Of a DNA stretch of 64,000 nt, positions 46,298-56,352 are shown piece after piece (positions within the stretch are counted from its first letter, which is position 1; each line of letters starts with the position of its first letter). This DNA is from Rhodobacter aestuarii. GTDB taxonomy: Bacteria > Pseudomonadota > Alphaproteobacteria > Rhodobacterales > Rhodobacteraceae. Made by a program: the position numbers and the translations under genes. The stretch spans positions 1 to 64,000 of the forward strand of contig NZ_FTOG01000007.1 in NCBI RefSeq assembly GCF_900156655.1. Direction: 5' to 3'. Below the pieces are notes generated by a model. The model saw nothing but the letters and a program-made list of their open reading frames with translations, was not told where the DNA came from and searched no databases.

Positions 46298-47160
46298 GCC
46301 AGTTTGAGGTTTTTGCCCCCGCCAAGGTCAATTTGGCGCTGCATGTCACCGGGCAGCGGGAAGATGGCTATCACCTGCTTGATAGCCTTGTGGCCTTTGC
46401 GCCGGTCGGCGATATGCTGCAGCTTTCGCCCGCAGAGAGCCTTTCGTTGAAGGTCACCGGGCCGGAATCGCGCGGTGTGCCGGAAGGGCCGGAAAATCTG
46501 GTGCTAAAAGCGGCGGCGCTTTACGGGCCGGGCCCCGGTGCGGCGATCCATCTGGACAAATGCTTGCCTGCCGCGTCAGGGATTGGCGGTGGCTCATCGG
46601 ATGCGGCAGCGGCTTTGCGTGGCATGGCGGCATTGCGCGATGTGGCTTTGGCCAGTGGCGCTGCTGTGGTGAAGCTGGGCGCCGATGTGCCAATGTGCCT
46701 TGATCCGCGCCCCGCACGCACCGAAGGCATTGGCGAGGAACTGACCCCGGTGGCTCTGCCGCCCTTGCCCGCTGTTTTGGTCAACCCGCGTGTCGAAGTG
46801 TCGACGCCTGCTGTCTTCAAGGCGCTGGCTTCCAAAACTAATCCGGCGATGGAGCCGATCCCGGCCTTTGTCGAGGCTGCGGATTGCATCGCGTGGCTTG
46901 CGCGGCAACGCAATGATTTGCAGCCGCCCGCCGTGGCGCTGGCCCCGGTGATTGCCGAGGTGCTGGCGGCATTGAGCGCGCTGCCGGGCTGCAAACTCGC
47001 GCGTATGTCGGGCTCTGGCGCGACCTGCTTTGGGCTTTTTGAAAGCGATGCGGCGGCAGAGGCCGCACAGGCACAACTGGCAGCCGCGCAGCCCGGTTGG
47101 TGGTCCGCGCATGGGGCGCTTGGCGATCAGGCTGCAAAAGCGGCCCCGCGGCTTAGGTAG
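46294..47160 (+). CDS. ispE: 4-diphosphocytidyl-2-C-methyl-D-erythritol kinase
   Basis: IspE (288 aa) is the GHMP kinase of the MEP isoprenoid pathway. [13 protein letters not shown] near the start, the ATP-binding [19 protein letters not shown] (about 92-110) and [12 protein letters not shown] near the end are the three GHMP motifs. It overlaps the TPR gene by four bases upstream and the cpaA end by eight bases tail to tail. Confidence 0.95.
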   Translation: MSQFEVFAPAKVNLALHVTGQREDGYHLLDSLVAFAPVGDMLQLSPAESLSLKVTGPESRGVPEGPENLVLKAAALYGPGPGAAIHLDKCLPAASGIGGGSSDAAAALRGMAALRDVALASGAAVVKLGADVPMCLDPRPARTEGIGEELTPVALPPLPAVLVNPRVEVSTPAVFKALASKTNPAMEPIPAFVEAADCIAWLARQRNDLQPPAVALAPVIAEVLAALSALPGCKLARMSGSGATCFGLFESDAAAEAAQAQLAAAQPGWWSAHGALGDQAAKAAPRLR

Positions 47161-47656
47161 CGCGGGACAGCATGCCCAGATAACCGATTAAGGTGCCCAC
47201 AAGCACAAGCCCAAACGGGAATTTGTGGTGCCCCCAACTGACCCAGTCGGGGGTGGCGGCGCGCACCGCAGGAATGGCACGCGCGCCGCGATGCGTGATG
47301 AACGCGGCGATCAGGCACGCCTGCAGCAGCAAAATCATCAGCCAAATATGGTTTGGGTTGGTCGAGAAAAAGGGGGCCGCCGCCGCCGCGAATTTCACAT
47401 CGCCCATGCCCACACCTGCGGCCATGTTCAAAAGCAATCCGATGCCCAGCACGACCGGCAAGTTGACCCAGCGCCAGGCCCAAACCTCCAGCGGCAAGAC
47501 GAACAGCCCCACCACCGCGAAAACGGCGATCAAGGCCATCACCGCCAGATTACGGATTTTCATATATTTGAGGTCGGTGTAGATCACCCAAGCGCAGATT
47601 GGGATGCAGAATTTTAGCAACACCGATGCCGCTTCCGGGGGGCTTAGATCCAGCAT
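47153..47656 (-). CDS. cpaA: Prepilin peptidase CpaA/TadV
   Basis: A 167 aa A24-family aspartic peptidase of the inner membrane, which cuts the leader from Flp-type pilins. It has the two catalytic aspartates D28 ([11 protein letters not shown]) and D86 (GVGMGDVKF) and about five to six hydrophobic segments. It lacks the N-terminal methylase domain of PilD, as usual for CpaA. I start at [10 protein letters not shown] (47656) after GGAGGGG. It is the last gene of the tad block; its substrates should be the pilins at 57377-58861. Confidence 0.9.
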   Translation of the reverse strand: MLDLSPPEAASVLLKFCIPICAWVIYTDLKYMKIRNLAVMALIAVFAVVGLFVLPLEVWAWRWVNLPVVLGIGLLLNMAAGVGMGDVKFAAAAAPFFSTNPNHIWLMILLLQACLIAAFITHRGARAIPAVRAATPDWVSWGHHKFPFGLVLVGTLIGYLGMLSRAT

Positions 47657-47657
47657 C

Positions 47658-48518
47658 TCAGCCCCTCCGGCTGCCGGCATCAAGCGCTTCCAGCGCCCGT
47701 GCCGCTTCGTCGAAATAAACGGGTGAGGTGTCGACCGCATCTTGCAAGAGGCCCCGGCCAATCGTCACATCGCCCTTTTTGATGGCGGAAAGCCCCGCTG
47801 TGTAAAGCAGCTTGGCGCGCTCGGTCTGGGTCATCTCAATCACCGGCAGGTCATATTTGCCTTGCGCGGCGCGGGCCATCACGAGGTTGTTCTTGGTGGT
47901 GAAATTGCCCGGATTATAGGTCAGCGCTTCGGCAAAGAGTTTTTCAGCCCCTTTTGCATCGCCGCGGGTCAGCTTGGAAAAGCCCCAGTTATTAAGAACC
48001 CCAGAGGGCTGCGTGGTCAGGCCGGAAGCGATTTCATAGAAGCTGTCGGCCTTTTTCCAATTCTGATCGCTGTCGGCGACCATCGCTTCAAGCTTGTAAC
48101 GCTCAAAGGTTTCATGCGTCGGCGGGATGGTGTTCAGCGTCGCCTTCGCCCCCGCCCAGTCATTTGAGCGGATTTGCGCATCGGCCAGCGCGACCTTGTC
48201 ATCGGCTGTAGCGCCTTCCATGCTGACGACGCGCTTCCAGACCTTTGCCGCGCGCTCAGGCTCATTGGCACGCACAAGCGATTTGGCGAGCCCGCGTTGC
48301 AAATCGATCCGGTCGGGGCTTTCATTCGTGGAGCGGGTGAAATAGGCCACCGCTTCGCGTGGGTCGCCCACCGTCAGCATGATGTCTGAAAGGTTGGTCG
48401 CATCGACCGCATTCACGGTGTCCAATGCGCGGTCAACTTCGGTTTTTTCGCTGCCCATGCAGCCCGCAAGAGCGAGCGTGCCGCCCATAAGAGCCGCAAG
48501 AAAGATCGGGTGGCGCAT
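47658..48518 (-). CDS. tadD: TadD-like TPR lipoprotein
   Basis: A 286 aa lipoprotein (lipobox LALAGC, C20) with tetratricopeptide repeats over about 55-270. TadD proteins in tad loci are needed for pilus secretion, probably as pilotins or assembly factors for the secretin. It follows the second TPR lipoprotein on the minus strand and ends two bases before the cpaA start. Confidence 0.85.
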   Translation of the reverse strand: MRHPIFLAALMGGTLALAGCMGSEKTEVDRALDTVNAVDATNLSDIMLTVGDPREAVAYFTRSTNESPDRIDLQRGLAKSLVRANEPERAAKVWKRVVSMEGATADDKVALADAQIRSNDWAGAKATLNTIPPTHETFERYKLEAMVADSDQNWKKADSFYEIASGLTTQPSGVLNNWGFSKLTRGDAKGAEKLFAEALTYNPGNFTTKNNLVMARAAQGKYDLPVIEMTQTERAKLLYTAGLSAIKKGDVTIGRGLLQDAVDTSPVYFDEAARALEALDAGSRRG

Positions 48519-48543
48519 ATTGCTGCGTCCTTTTGCTCGTGCC

Positions 48544-49104
48544 TCAACGCTCGGTCAGCAGAAGGTATTCACCAACCCCACGCCTCACGAGCTTGAACGG
48601 TCTGTCCTCGGGGGGATCATAATCGGGTTTTTCCGATTTTGCGAGCGCATGGCGCAGGTTTTGCCGGATCGCGTCCGATTGGCCACTGTCGAGACCATAG
48701 GCGATGCGGAACACCCGAGCGGCCTCGGCGGGCTTGTTTTGCTCCATCAACACCACGCCCAAGTTGTTCCACGCTGGGACGAAGGTTTCGTCTTTTTCCG
48801 TCGCGCGCCGCAGCACTTGTTCCGCCTGCCCAAGGCGTCCAAGCTTTAGATCGGCAGAGCCAATCGCAGAGAGCACATCCACCGTGGCGCCTTGGTCTGC
48901 TGCCGCTCGGTAATAGGCTTTCAGCGCAAGTTCATATTCCCCCGCTGCCATCAGGCGATGGCCGACCAAAAGCCCGTCTACGCCTTCACCCTTAGCGGTG
49001 CCGGGAGCGTAAGGGGTTTCGCTTGATGGGCCAAGGCCGCCCGGAGAACAGGCGGCCAAAGTGCAGATTAGGGCAGTTGTCAGGGCGCGGGCGCGCAGGG
49101 CCAT
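48544..49104 (-). CDS. Second TPR lipoprotein of the tad locus
   Basis: A 186 aa lipoprotein (MALRARALTTALICTLAAC, C19) with two to three TPR units (GEYELALKAYYRAAADQG, LGRLGQAEQVLRRATEKD). It is shorter than the TadD-like neighbour and lies between it and tadC, three bases after the tadC stop. It is likely another outer-membrane assembly factor of the pilus machine. Confidence 0.82.
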   Translation of the reverse strand: MALRARALTTALICTLAACSPGGLGPSSETPYAPGTAKGEGVDGLLVGHRLMAAGEYELALKAYYRAAADQGATVDVLSAIGSADLKLGRLGQAEQVLRRATEKDETFVPAWNNLGVVLMEQNKPAEAARVFRIAYGLDSGQSDAIRQNLRHALAKSEKPDYDPPEDRPFKLVRRGVGEYLLLTER

Positions 49105-49107
49105 GGG

Positions 49108-50112
49108 TCACATCTGGCTGATGGAGTTGAAGTTTTCCATCATATCATGGACCGACGGTCCGACAAGGATGATCAGGAGCGGCGGCACGGTGAACATCAT
49201 GGTGCCGAGCGTCATCTTGACCGGGATCTTGTTGGCGGCTTCTTCGGCGCGCATGATCCGCTTGTCGCGCATGTCGGCCGCATAAAGGCGCAGCGCTTCG
49301 GCGATGGATGTCCCGAATTGTTGCGACTGGATCATCACCGTCACGAAGGAGGCTACATCGGGCACGCCCGAGCGGTCCGCGAAGGCCCGCAGAACCGAGG
49401 GCTTATCAAGACCAGCCTTGATCTCATGGGAGACGGTCTCAAATTCTTCGGCAAGCGCGGGGTAGGATGACATCAGTTCTTTCGAAACGCGGATAATCCC
49501 TTGGTCAAGCGACAAACCGGCTTCAACGCAGACCAGAAGCATGTCGAGCGCATCGGGGAAGCCATCCTGAATTTCGGCGGTGCGGGCGGCGACCCGCTTG
49601 TTGATCCAATAGGTCGGCGCGTAATAGCCCAGAACGCCTGGACCAATCACCGCCATGATCGCGATGGTTGAACTGAGCGGGACGGGCTTCGTGGCGTTAT
49701 AAAGCATCACATAGGCGACGCCGAGCAACAAAAGGCCGATGGCCAGTCCGAACTGGATCGCGTGATAGGTCCGCACGGCATTCGCACTGCGATAGCCCGC
49801 CTTTTGTAGCCACTTGCGGCTTTCGGACATTTCTTCCTTGCTTTTGGGTTCAAGGAAGTCTGCGAATTTTTCAAGCTTGTCACTGCCGCCGGTATTGCGT
49901 AGCGGTTGCGCGTTTTTGGGCGCTGCATTTGCGGTACGGCCCTTCTGTGCCGAGACCGAGGCCCGAAGCTTATCGAGCGGATCTTCGCGCTTCTTGACCA
50001 TCAACGGCAAGGTGGCAAGAACCATGAGCGCGGCGACGCCTGCGAGTGCAATCACCGGACCCATCGGCCCGAGCATATCGGTCAACATGGTGGTGAGCGT
50101 GTCGATGGACAT
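49108..50112 (-). CDS. tadC: Tad pilus inner-membrane platform protein TadC
   Basis: A 334 aa GspF/TadC-family protein. One N-terminal membrane segment (about 18-38) and others near 115-135, 150-172 and the C-terminus surround a T2SF domain (about 195-320) with DGFPDALDMLLVCVEAGLSL. With TadB it forms the platform that couples the ATPase to pilus extrusion. It follows tadB by ten bases. Confidence 0.93.
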   Translation of the reverse strand: MSIDTLTTMLTDMLGPMGPVIALAGVAALMVLATLPLMVKKREDPLDKLRASVSAQKGRTANAAPKNAQPLRNTGGSDKLEKFADFLEPKSKEEMSESRKWLQKAGYRSANAVRTYHAIQFGLAIGLLLLGVAYVMLYNATKPVPLSSTIAIMAVIGPGVLGYYAPTYWINKRVAARTAEIQDGFPDALDMLLVCVEAGLSLDQGIIRVSKELMSSYPALAEEFETVSHEIKAGLDKPSVLRAFADRSGVPDVASFVTVMIQSQQFGTSIAEALRLYAADMRDKRIMRAEEAANKIPVKMTLGTMMFTVPPLLIILVGPSVHDMMENFNSISQM

Positions 50113-50122
50113 CGTGGCCTCC

Positions 50123-51091
50123 TCAGACCTTGATCGTGGTCATGACCTTCATGAACAGCACATTGCAGCCCAGCAGGGCAAAGGCAGCAATGGCGGCGGG
50201 CACGAAGGCGGGGGTGTCTTTGACGGCGTCATAGTAATTGGGCGACACGATGGAGATGGTGACCAGAACCGCCACCGGGAAGCCAGACAGGAACATCCCC
50301 GACCATTTCGGTTCGGCGGTGATGGCGCGGACACGGCGAAATAGCCGGAACCGCGAGCGGATCACTTTGGCGAGCCCTTCAAGCACCTCGGCCAAGTTGC
50401 CGCCAGAGGTTTGCTGGATAGACACTGCCACGGCGAGGAAGCGCAAATCCTGCATGTCGAGCCGTTCGGCCAAGTCGCGCAGGCTGTCGACCACGTTGCG
50501 GCCATAGGCGGCCTCGTCCGCGATAATCCCGAATTCGGTGCCCAAAGGATCGGGGATTTCTTTTGCGACGGCTTGAACGGCGGAGGAAAACGGATGCCCC
50601 ACCCGCAAGCTGCGCACCATCAGTTCCACCGCATCGGGAAGCTGCTCTTCCGCCAATTTCAAACGCTTATTGGCTTTGCCATTGATCCAGAAATAAACGC
50701 CGCCAACGCCCATGACCACAGCCAGAACTGCGCGCACCGGGGTGGACGCTTGCGTGCCAAGGCTCAGCCCCAAAAAGGCGACAAAGCTCACAAGCGCCAT
50801 CACCGCGATCAGCATGGTTGGCGAAAACGCGATATTTGCCTTTTGCGCCTTGGAGGCGAGCAGCGAATAAAGCGGGATGCCTTGGGCGTTGAGGTGCTGG
50901 GTCGCCTCCTTGCGGAGTTGCTCCAGAACCTGTTCGCGCCGTTGCCCTTTGTCGAGCATATCAAGGCGGCGGTTGACCTTGTTGTTGAGCGAGATCGACT
51001 TGCCGAACATCAGCAGGTAGATCCCCTCGACCAGCAAAAGCACGGCAACGAAGATCAGACCGTAGATGATGGGGGTGGGGGAAATGATCAT
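50123..51091 (-). CDS. tadB: Tad pilus inner-membrane platform protein TadB
   Basis: A 322 aa TadB protein with a T2SF domain (about 165-290) containing EEQLPDAVELMVRSLRVGHPF and QQTSGGNLAEVLEGLAKVIR. Membrane segments lie near the N-terminus, at about 100-135 and at the C-terminus. It is the partner of TadC. It starts 18 bases after the cpaF stop. Confidence 0.93.
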   Translation of the reverse strand: MIISPTPIIYGLIFVAVLLLVEGIYLLMFGKSISLNNKVNRRLDMLDKGQRREQVLEQLRKEATQHLNAQGIPLYSLLASKAQKANIAFSPTMLIAVMALVSFVAFLGLSLGTQASTPVRAVLAVVMGVGGVYFWINGKANKRLKLAEEQLPDAVELMVRSLRVGHPFSSAVQAVAKEIPDPLGTEFGIIADEAAYGRNVVDSLRDLAERLDMQDLRFLAVAVSIQQTSGGNLAEVLEGLAKVIRSRFRLFRRVRAITAEPKWSGMFLSGFPVAVLVTISIVSPNYYDAVKDTPAFVPAAIAAFALLGCNVLFMKVMTTIKV

Positions 51092-51109
51092 GGCAGTGAT
51101 CGCTCCAAA

Positions 51110-52582
51110 TCAGTCAGTGACGGGGTCGTAGATGGTCGAGGGCAGGTCATAGCCCCATTGGCGGAACCGATCAGAATAGTGGCTGCGCACGCCAGTGGCG
51201 GTGAAGCGGCCAATGATCTTGCCATCGGGGGCGAGGCCAAGGCGCTCGTAGCGGAAGATTTCCTGCATCGAGATCACGTCACCTTCCATGCCGGTGATTT
51301 CAGTGATCGAGACCATGCGGCGCGAACCGTCTTGCAGACGCGAGGCTTGCACGATCAGGTTCACAGCCGAGGCGATCTGGCTGCGCACGGCTTTGATCGG
51401 CATCTCAATCCCGGCCATCGCCACCATGTTTTCCAAACGCGAGATCCCATCGCGCGCAGAGTTGGCGTGGATCGTGGTCATCGAACCATCGTGGCCGGTA
51501 TTCATCGCCTGCAGCATGTCGATGACCTCTTCGCCGCGCGTTTCGCCGACGATGATCCGGTCTGGGCGCATCCGCAAAGCGTTGCGCAGACAGTCGCGTT
51601 GGGTCACGGCGCCCTTGCCCTCAACGTTGGGCGGGCGGCTTTCCATCCGGCCGACATGGGTCTGTTGCAGCTGAAGTTCGGCCGTGTCTTCGATCGTCAG
51701 AATACGTTCGGAGTTGTCGATAAAGCTGGAAAGCGCATTGAGCGTGGTGGTCTTACCAGAGCCCGTCCCGCCCGAAACGATGACGTTCAACCGGGTTGCC
51801 ACAGCTGCTTGCAGATAGGCCGCCATTTCCTCGGTGAAGGCGCCGAATTTCACCAGATCATCAATGGCAAGCTTGTCTTTTTTGAATTTCCGAATGGAGA
51901 CAAGCGAACCGTCCACCGCAATCGGCGGCACCATCGCGTTGAAACGCGAGCCATCCGCCAAGCGAGCGTCAACATAGGGGTTGGATTCATCGACCCGGCG
52001 CCCCACGGCGGACACGATCTTGTCGATGATCCGCAACAGGTGCTTTTCATCTTTGAAGGTCACATCCGAGAGCTGCAGCTTACCGAAACGCTCTACAAAG
52101 ATCTGGTTCGGGCCGTTCACCAGAATATCGGAGACGGTATCGTCTTGCAAAAGCGGCTCTAGCGGGCCGAGGCCCATCACCTCGTCATAAAGCTCCTGGT
52201 GCAAAGTCGAACGTTCGGCGCTGTTCAAAGCAACCGACAATTCGGTCATTGCCTCGGCGGAAATTGCCGCGATCTCGGACTTGAGTTCGGATTCAGAGGC
52301 ATGCTCAAGCGCTGCGAGGTTGAGGTTTTCCAAAAGCCGCTTATGCAGCTCCACCTTCAACTCGCTCATCCGTTCTTTGCGCTTGCGATCTTTGTCTGCC
52401 GTCGCGGCTTGCGCTGCACTTGCCCCGCTGTTGGGCATAGCCCGACGTTGAACGAGGGGCGGCTTTGCGGGTTCGTTGGAAGCGGCGGCGAGCGGTACCG
52501 GCGGCGGCGCGGCAGCCGCAGGCGCCGCTTGAGCGGGCTTGGCGGGGGCACCTGCGGCGGGTTTCTTATAGCGCGAGAACAT
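51110..52582 (-). CDS. cpaF: Tad pilus assembly ATPase CpaF/TadA
   Basis: A 490 aa secretion ATPase. A Pro/Ala-rich N-terminal tail (about 1-60) precedes the all-alpha and N2 domains. The P-loop [11 protein letters not shown] has K277; the Asp box ([11 protein letters not shown]), [15 protein letters not shown] and the His box (MTTIHANS) follow. All catalytic parts are intact, so it should power pilus assembly and perhaps retraction. It lies between cpaE and tadB. Confidence 0.95.
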   Translation of the reverse strand: MFSRYKKPAAGAPAKPAQAAPAAAAPPPVPLAAASNEPAKPPLVQRRAMPNSGASAAQAATADKDRKRKERMSELKVELHKRLLENLNLAALEHASESELKSEIAAISAEAMTELSVALNSAERSTLHQELYDEVMGLGPLEPLLQDDTVSDILVNGPNQIFVERFGKLQLSDVTFKDEKHLLRIIDKIVSAVGRRVDESNPYVDARLADGSRFNAMVPPIAVDGSLVSIRKFKKDKLAIDDLVKFGAFTEEMAAYLQAAVATRLNVIVSGGTGSGKTTTLNALSSFIDNSERILTIEDTAELQLQQTHVGRMESRPPNVEGKGAVTQRDCLRNALRMRPDRIIVGETRGEEVIDMLQAMNTGHDGSMTTIHANSARDGISRLENMVAMAGIEMPIKAVRSQIASAVNLIVQASRLQDGSRRMVSITEITGMEGDVISMQEIFRYERLGLAPDGKIIGRFTATGVRSHYSDRFRQWGYDLPSTIYDPVTD

Positions 52583-52604
52583 GCGGCTTCCTCCGGGACG
52601 GTCT

Positions 52605-53879
52605 TCAGGCGGTCGCTGCTTCGGCTGCGCGGTTCAAGTCGGCAATCGATTGTGCGAGCTTCTGAATTTCTTTGCGCAGCGGCGATTTGGCGGCGGAAAG
52701 GGCAAGCGGCAGGCCGTGGTCGTTTGCCTGCGTCACCACCCGCCCAGCATCCGAGAGCAGCACCTCCAGCGAGATGTCGAGACTTTCGGCGAGGCGTTTG
52801 ACGCGCGATTTTCCGTTCAAATCGGTGAATTTCGGCGCGCGGTTCAACACATAGCGCAGCTTTTCGGCGGGCAGGTTTTCGGCCTTAAGCGCGCGGATCA
52901 TCCGCAGCGTATTCTGGGCTGAGCGCATGTCGAGTTCGATAAGCGCGAAGTAAAGATGCGCCGCATTCAACACCGTCTCGGTCCAGCTGATGACCGTCGA
53001 GGGCATGTCGATCACGACGAAATCGAAATTCGTGCGCGCCATTTCGATCAGCCGCGAGATATCTTCGCCGGTGACAATGTCGAGCGGCAGCATTTCCGGC
53101 GGCGCGGTCAGCACCTGCAGCCGGTCGTTAAAGCTCAAAAGCGCCTGATTGAAGCTTTCGCTATCCATGCTGGACGTATCTTGCAGCAGTTCAAACACAA
53201 GATCGCGGCGCGGCAGATCAAGGTAGGTCGAAGCGGAGCCGAACTGGAAATCGAAATCCAGAAGGCAGACACGCGGCGGCGTGACCGGGTTCTTTTTCGA
53301 TTGTTCCGGGTTTGCCAATTCCCACGCGAGGTTCACGGCAAAGGTCGTTGCGCCCGCGCCACCAGACAGGCCGTGCACGGGCAGGACAACGCCATCACGC
53401 CCACCACCCGACGCCTTCATGGTCGGCGGTGCAGCATGTTCGGGCTGATCCGACTCCGTCGGCTCTGCGGCGGGTTGACCAAGCCGTTCCACCGCTTCAT
53501 GCAGCGCCCCTTCGGGGAGCGGGTAGGGCACAAAGTCATCAGCCCCAAGGCGGAGCAATTGGTGCAAGGCAATCGGGCTTACCTCTTCCGCGATCAAGAT
53601 CACGCGGATGCCTTTTTCTTTCGCTGAAGTGATGATGCCAGAAATCCGGCCGAGATCGCCCTCATCATCGCTGTCGACCGCGATGGCAATGAATTCAAGC
53701 GATTCAGAATCTGGTTGGTTCAGAAAGATAACGGCGTCTTCAAACGTCAGGTCGCCCCAGCTTTCACCAAGCTCGGCTTCCATATCCTCAATCAGAAGAT
53801 CGAAATTCGATACGTCCCGCGAGACCGTACAGGCCACGATCGGCGCGGGCTCAGGGGAAAGAATAGCTGCAGCACTCAT
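52605..53879 (-). CDS. cpaE: Tad pilus localisation protein CpaE/TadZ
   Basis: A 424 aa protein with an N-terminal atypical receiver domain (about 15-140) and a C-terminal MinD/ParA-like ATPase domain (about 165-410). The Walker region reads LSGGAGATTFAVNLA, where the signature Lys of the deviant Walker A (KGGxGxT) is Ser. CpaE/TadZ places the machine at the cell pole. It lies upstream of cpaF and is separated from the OmpA-like gene by a 241-base gap that holds a 13-bp hairpin. Confidence 0.9.
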   Translation of the reverse strand: MSAAAILSPEPAPIVACTVSRDVSNFDLLIEDMEAELGESWGDLTFEDAVIFLNQPDSESLEFIAIAVDSDDEGDLGRISGIITSAKEKGIRVILIAEEVSPIALHQLLRLGADDFVPYPLPEGALHEAVERLGQPAAEPTESDQPEHAAPPTMKASGGGRDGVVLPVHGLSGGAGATTFAVNLAWELANPEQSKKNPVTPPRVCLLDFDFQFGSASTYLDLPRRDLVFELLQDTSSMDSESFNQALLSFNDRLQVLTAPPEMLPLDIVTGEDISRLIEMARTNFDFVVIDMPSTVISWTETVLNAAHLYFALIELDMRSAQNTLRMIRALKAENLPAEKLRYVLNRAPKFTDLNGKSRVKRLAESLDISLEVLLSDAGRVVTQANDHGLPLALSAAKSPLRKEIQKLAQSIADLNRAAEAATA

Positions 53880-54068
53880 TGCCTCGGTCCTTTGTTACGC
53901 ATTGCGTGACGACCGCCGGCTCGGGGTGAGGGGCCCGGCGATTCAGCCACGAAACGGGCACGACTCGGCGGACGTGCCTCTTCCTGCTGAACCGAAATTC
54001 GCCAGCAATCTGGGCGACATTGGGGCCGGATTGTTCCAATTGTGGGGTAATCGGAGACGATAAACGCC

Positions 54069-54100
54069 GTGGGCGGACCTTGTTGCCAAGGTCCGCCCAC
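54069..54100 (-). terminator. Perfect 13-bp hairpin between the OmpA-like gene and cpaE
   Basis: GTGGGCGGACCTT (54069-54081) pairs exactly with AAGGTCCGCCCAC (54088-54100) around a six-base loop. On the minus strand it lies just after the OmpA-like stop and is followed by GGCGTTTATC, a poor T-run. It may partly terminate transcription or protect the upstream mRNA. The rest of 53880-54120 shows no gene I can support. Confidence 0.6.
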
Positions 54101-54120
54101 GAGTTGCAAGGAATGCGGCG

Positions 54121-54783
54121 TTAGTCGCCGAGCTTGTCTGTATCGGACGCCATGGCCGGGGTTGCAGAACTGACATAGTCGCGGAAGATCAGTTCGGCGT
54201 ATTTCCCGTTCAGGAATTGCGGTTCGCGTTTGATCAGGCCCGTCACTTCGGTCACGGTACGGCGGTTTTGTTCGTTCGGGTCTTGCGTGTAGACCAGAGG
54301 CTGTGTTTCGCCGAAGGAGACAACCGCCTCAAGCCGCGAGCGAGAAATGCCATGTCCGGTCAGGAAGTTGACAACGGCACGCGCCCGGCGCAGGCCAAGT
54401 GACTTGTTATAGGCATTGGAGCCAACAAGATCGGTATGGCCGTAGACGCGGAATTTGACCTCGGGGAATTGTTTGATCCAATCCGCCTGTTTGACCAGCG
54501 CGGCTTGGGCATTCGCGTCCAGCACATCTGAGTTGAAGGCGAAATTGACCGTATTGGGCACATCTTGCGCGAATTTACGCGTGAGGCTGACAATGAACTC
54601 ACGGTTGCCGGACATTACCAGCGAGTTGTTCATTGTGGCATTGCCAAAGCCGCCGGCGTCGAATTCCGTACCTGCCTCGGAAAGAAATTTATCGCTGCTA
54701 CAGGCCGCAAGGGCCAGAGTGGCGATTACCATGACGGTGTAACGCATCGCGCCATTCGGCATCTTGGGGCCCCTTAGCTGCAT
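54121..54783 (-). CDS. OmpA-family lipoprotein of the tad locus
   Basis: A 220 aa protein with a lipoprotein signal (MRYTVMVIATLALAAC) and an OmpA-type peptidoglycan-binding domain (about 75-175) with VNFAFNSDVLDANAQAAL and RVYGHTDLVGSNAYNKSLG. It probably anchors the secretin complex to the cell wall. It occupies the place of cpaD in other tad loci. The outer ATG (54783) has GGAG seven bases upstream, inside the cpaC end; inner ATGs at 54762 and 54747 are also possible and give a more usual signal peptide. Confidence 0.85.
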   Translation of the reverse strand: MQLRGPKMPNGAMRYTVMVIATLALAACSSDKFLSEAGTEFDAGGFGNATMNNSLVMSGNREFIVSLTRKFAQDVPNTVNFAFNSDVLDANAQAALVKQADWIKQFPEVKFRVYGHTDLVGSNAYNKSLGLRRARAVVNFLTGHGISRSRLEAVVSFGETQPLVYTQDPNEQNRRTVTEVTGLIKREPQFLNGKYAELIFRDYVSSATPAMASDTDKLGD

Positions 54784-54787
54784 TGGT

Positions 54788-56209
54788 TCACTCCATCAAA
54801 TAGCCGTAGGAGCCGGAGAAGTCTTGCTTGGCCACTTCGCCCGCCGCGCCAGACACCGGTTGCGCTGAGGTTTTGCCCATCAAGAACAATTCCGATTCTG
54901 TGGGCAGCCGCACCCGGTCGGTGGGCATTGCCAGCGCCTCGCCACGCGTCGGCGAAACCAGATGCGGAGTCACGATGATCACCAATTCGGATTGGTTGCG
55001 CTCAAACGAGGCAGAGCGGAACAGCGCGCCCAGCACGGGCACATCGCCAAGCCACGGGATTTGGCTGTTCACATCGTTGAAGTCGTCTTGCAAAAGCCCG
55101 GCAATGGCGAAGCTTTCCCCATCGCGCATCTCGACCGTGGTCGAGGTTTCGCGCCGCTTAAACGCGTTCACGGTGAAGCCGCCATTGGTCATGGTGACCG
55201 AGGTATCGATTGCCGAAACCGCCGCCGCGATTTCTAGGTTGATCAGATTGCCGTCAACCACGCGGGGCGTGAAGGTCATTTCCACGCCGAAGGGCTTGTA
55301 GCGGATGGTGACGGTGTTGTTGTCGACCACCGGGATTGGGTATTCGCCGCCAGCCAGAAACTTCGCTTCTTGCCCCGAAAGCGCGGTCAGGTTCGGTTCG
55401 GCGAGCGTGCGCACCATCCCCTTGCTTTCAAGTGCTTCCATCAGAACGGCAAATTCCATGTTGCCGACGGTGAAGCCAAGGTTGACCGCGCCGGATTCGC
55501 CCGAGATTGGCACAGTCCCGCTGTCAAACACATCGCTCACTGCGCCCGAGCTCTGGGTGAAGTTGCCAGTGCCTGAAATCAGGCCGGTCGCGGCGGAGCC
55601 CCCGCCAACGGTGCCGCGCATCGCGAGCGAGGAAGAGAGGTTCTTGGAAACCGAACGCTGCATTTCTGCAAAGCGGACTTTCAGCATCACCTGCTGCGTG
55701 CCGCCCACCGTCATCAGATTGGAAACCCGATCCGGAGCGTAGCGATGAGCGAGATCGAGAGCACGGTCGAGTTTCGCGCTCGAGGAAACCGTGCCCGACA
55801 AAACGATGCCATCATTGGCGGTCCGCACTTCGATGTTTTCGCCCGGCAAAATCTGGCGCAGTCGCTCTTTGAATTCGCCAATGTCGGGGGTGACTTGCAC
55901 CTCCACGTTTGACAAAAGCGCGCCATCGGCCCCAAGGATCGTCATCGTCGTGCGGCCAGGCACCTTGCCCAGCACATAAATCGTCTGATCCGAAAGCGTT
56001 GTCACATCGGCAATGCCGGGGTTCGCAATCGACAGTTCAGAGAAGGGCTCGTCGCTTTCAACCACGACGGCCCGGTTCATCGGAACGTTCAATGGCGTGC
56101 TTGATGTGCCCGAAACAACACGCAGGGTCTCCGCCTGAAGCGGCATGAAAGCCGAGGAGCCAAGCGCGACGCCAAGCGCGCAAGCCCAAAGAAAACGCTT
56201 CATTTTCAT
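54788..56209 (-). CDS. cpaC: Tad pilus outer-membrane secretin CpaC/RcpA
   Basis: A 473 aa secretin. A signal peptide (cut near PLQA-ET) precedes a pilus-N domain (about 30-115, with DVTTLSDQTIYVLGKVPGRT) and a BON-like segment. The secretin domain lies at about 230-430, with VRTLAEPNLTALSGQEAKFLAGGEYPIP split over its core and WLGDVPVLGALFRS near the end. It forms the outer-membrane pore for the pilus. I start at the ATG (56209) after AGGATC. A 10-bp hairpin separates it from cpaB. Confidence 0.94.
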   Translation of the reverse strand: MKMKRFLWACALGVALGSSAFMPLQAETLRVVSGTSSTPLNVPMNRAVVVESDEPFSELSIANPGIADVTTLSDQTIYVLGKVPGRTTMTILGADGALLSNVEVQVTPDIGEFKERLRQILPGENIEVRTANDGIVLSGTVSSSAKLDRALDLAHRYAPDRVSNLMTVGGTQQVMLKVRFAEMQRSVSKNLSSSLAMRGTVGGGSAATGLISGTGNFTQSSGAVSDVFDSGTVPISGESGAVNLGFTVGNMEFAVLMEALESKGMVRTLAEPNLTALSGQEAKFLAGGEYPIPVVDNNTVTIRYKPFGVEMTFTPRVVDGNLINLEIAAAVSAIDTSVTMTNGGFTVNAFKRRETSTTVEMRDGESFAIAGLLQDDFNDVNSQIPWLGDVPVLGALFRSASFERNQSELVIIVTPHLVSPTRGEALAMPTDRVRLPTESELFLMGKTSAQPVSGAAGEVAKQDFSGSYGYLME

Positions 56210-56352
56210 TGTGATCCTGCCTCTCCGATCACGTTCTGCCACCCGGATCTTACGCCCGGTCAAGGGGCTGTTTCGCCCCAGTTCGCATCAATCTGCCTGA
56301 ATGTTCAAAATTTTGCAAGAATCAACCGCTTGGACGGACTTTTTCATGCAAA

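Noticed and set aside
53851-54039. Small minus-strand frame in the gap between the OmpA-like gene and cpaE
   Set aside because: It overlaps the cpaE start, has no ribosome binding site or recognisable composition, and includes untranslated-looking sequence.
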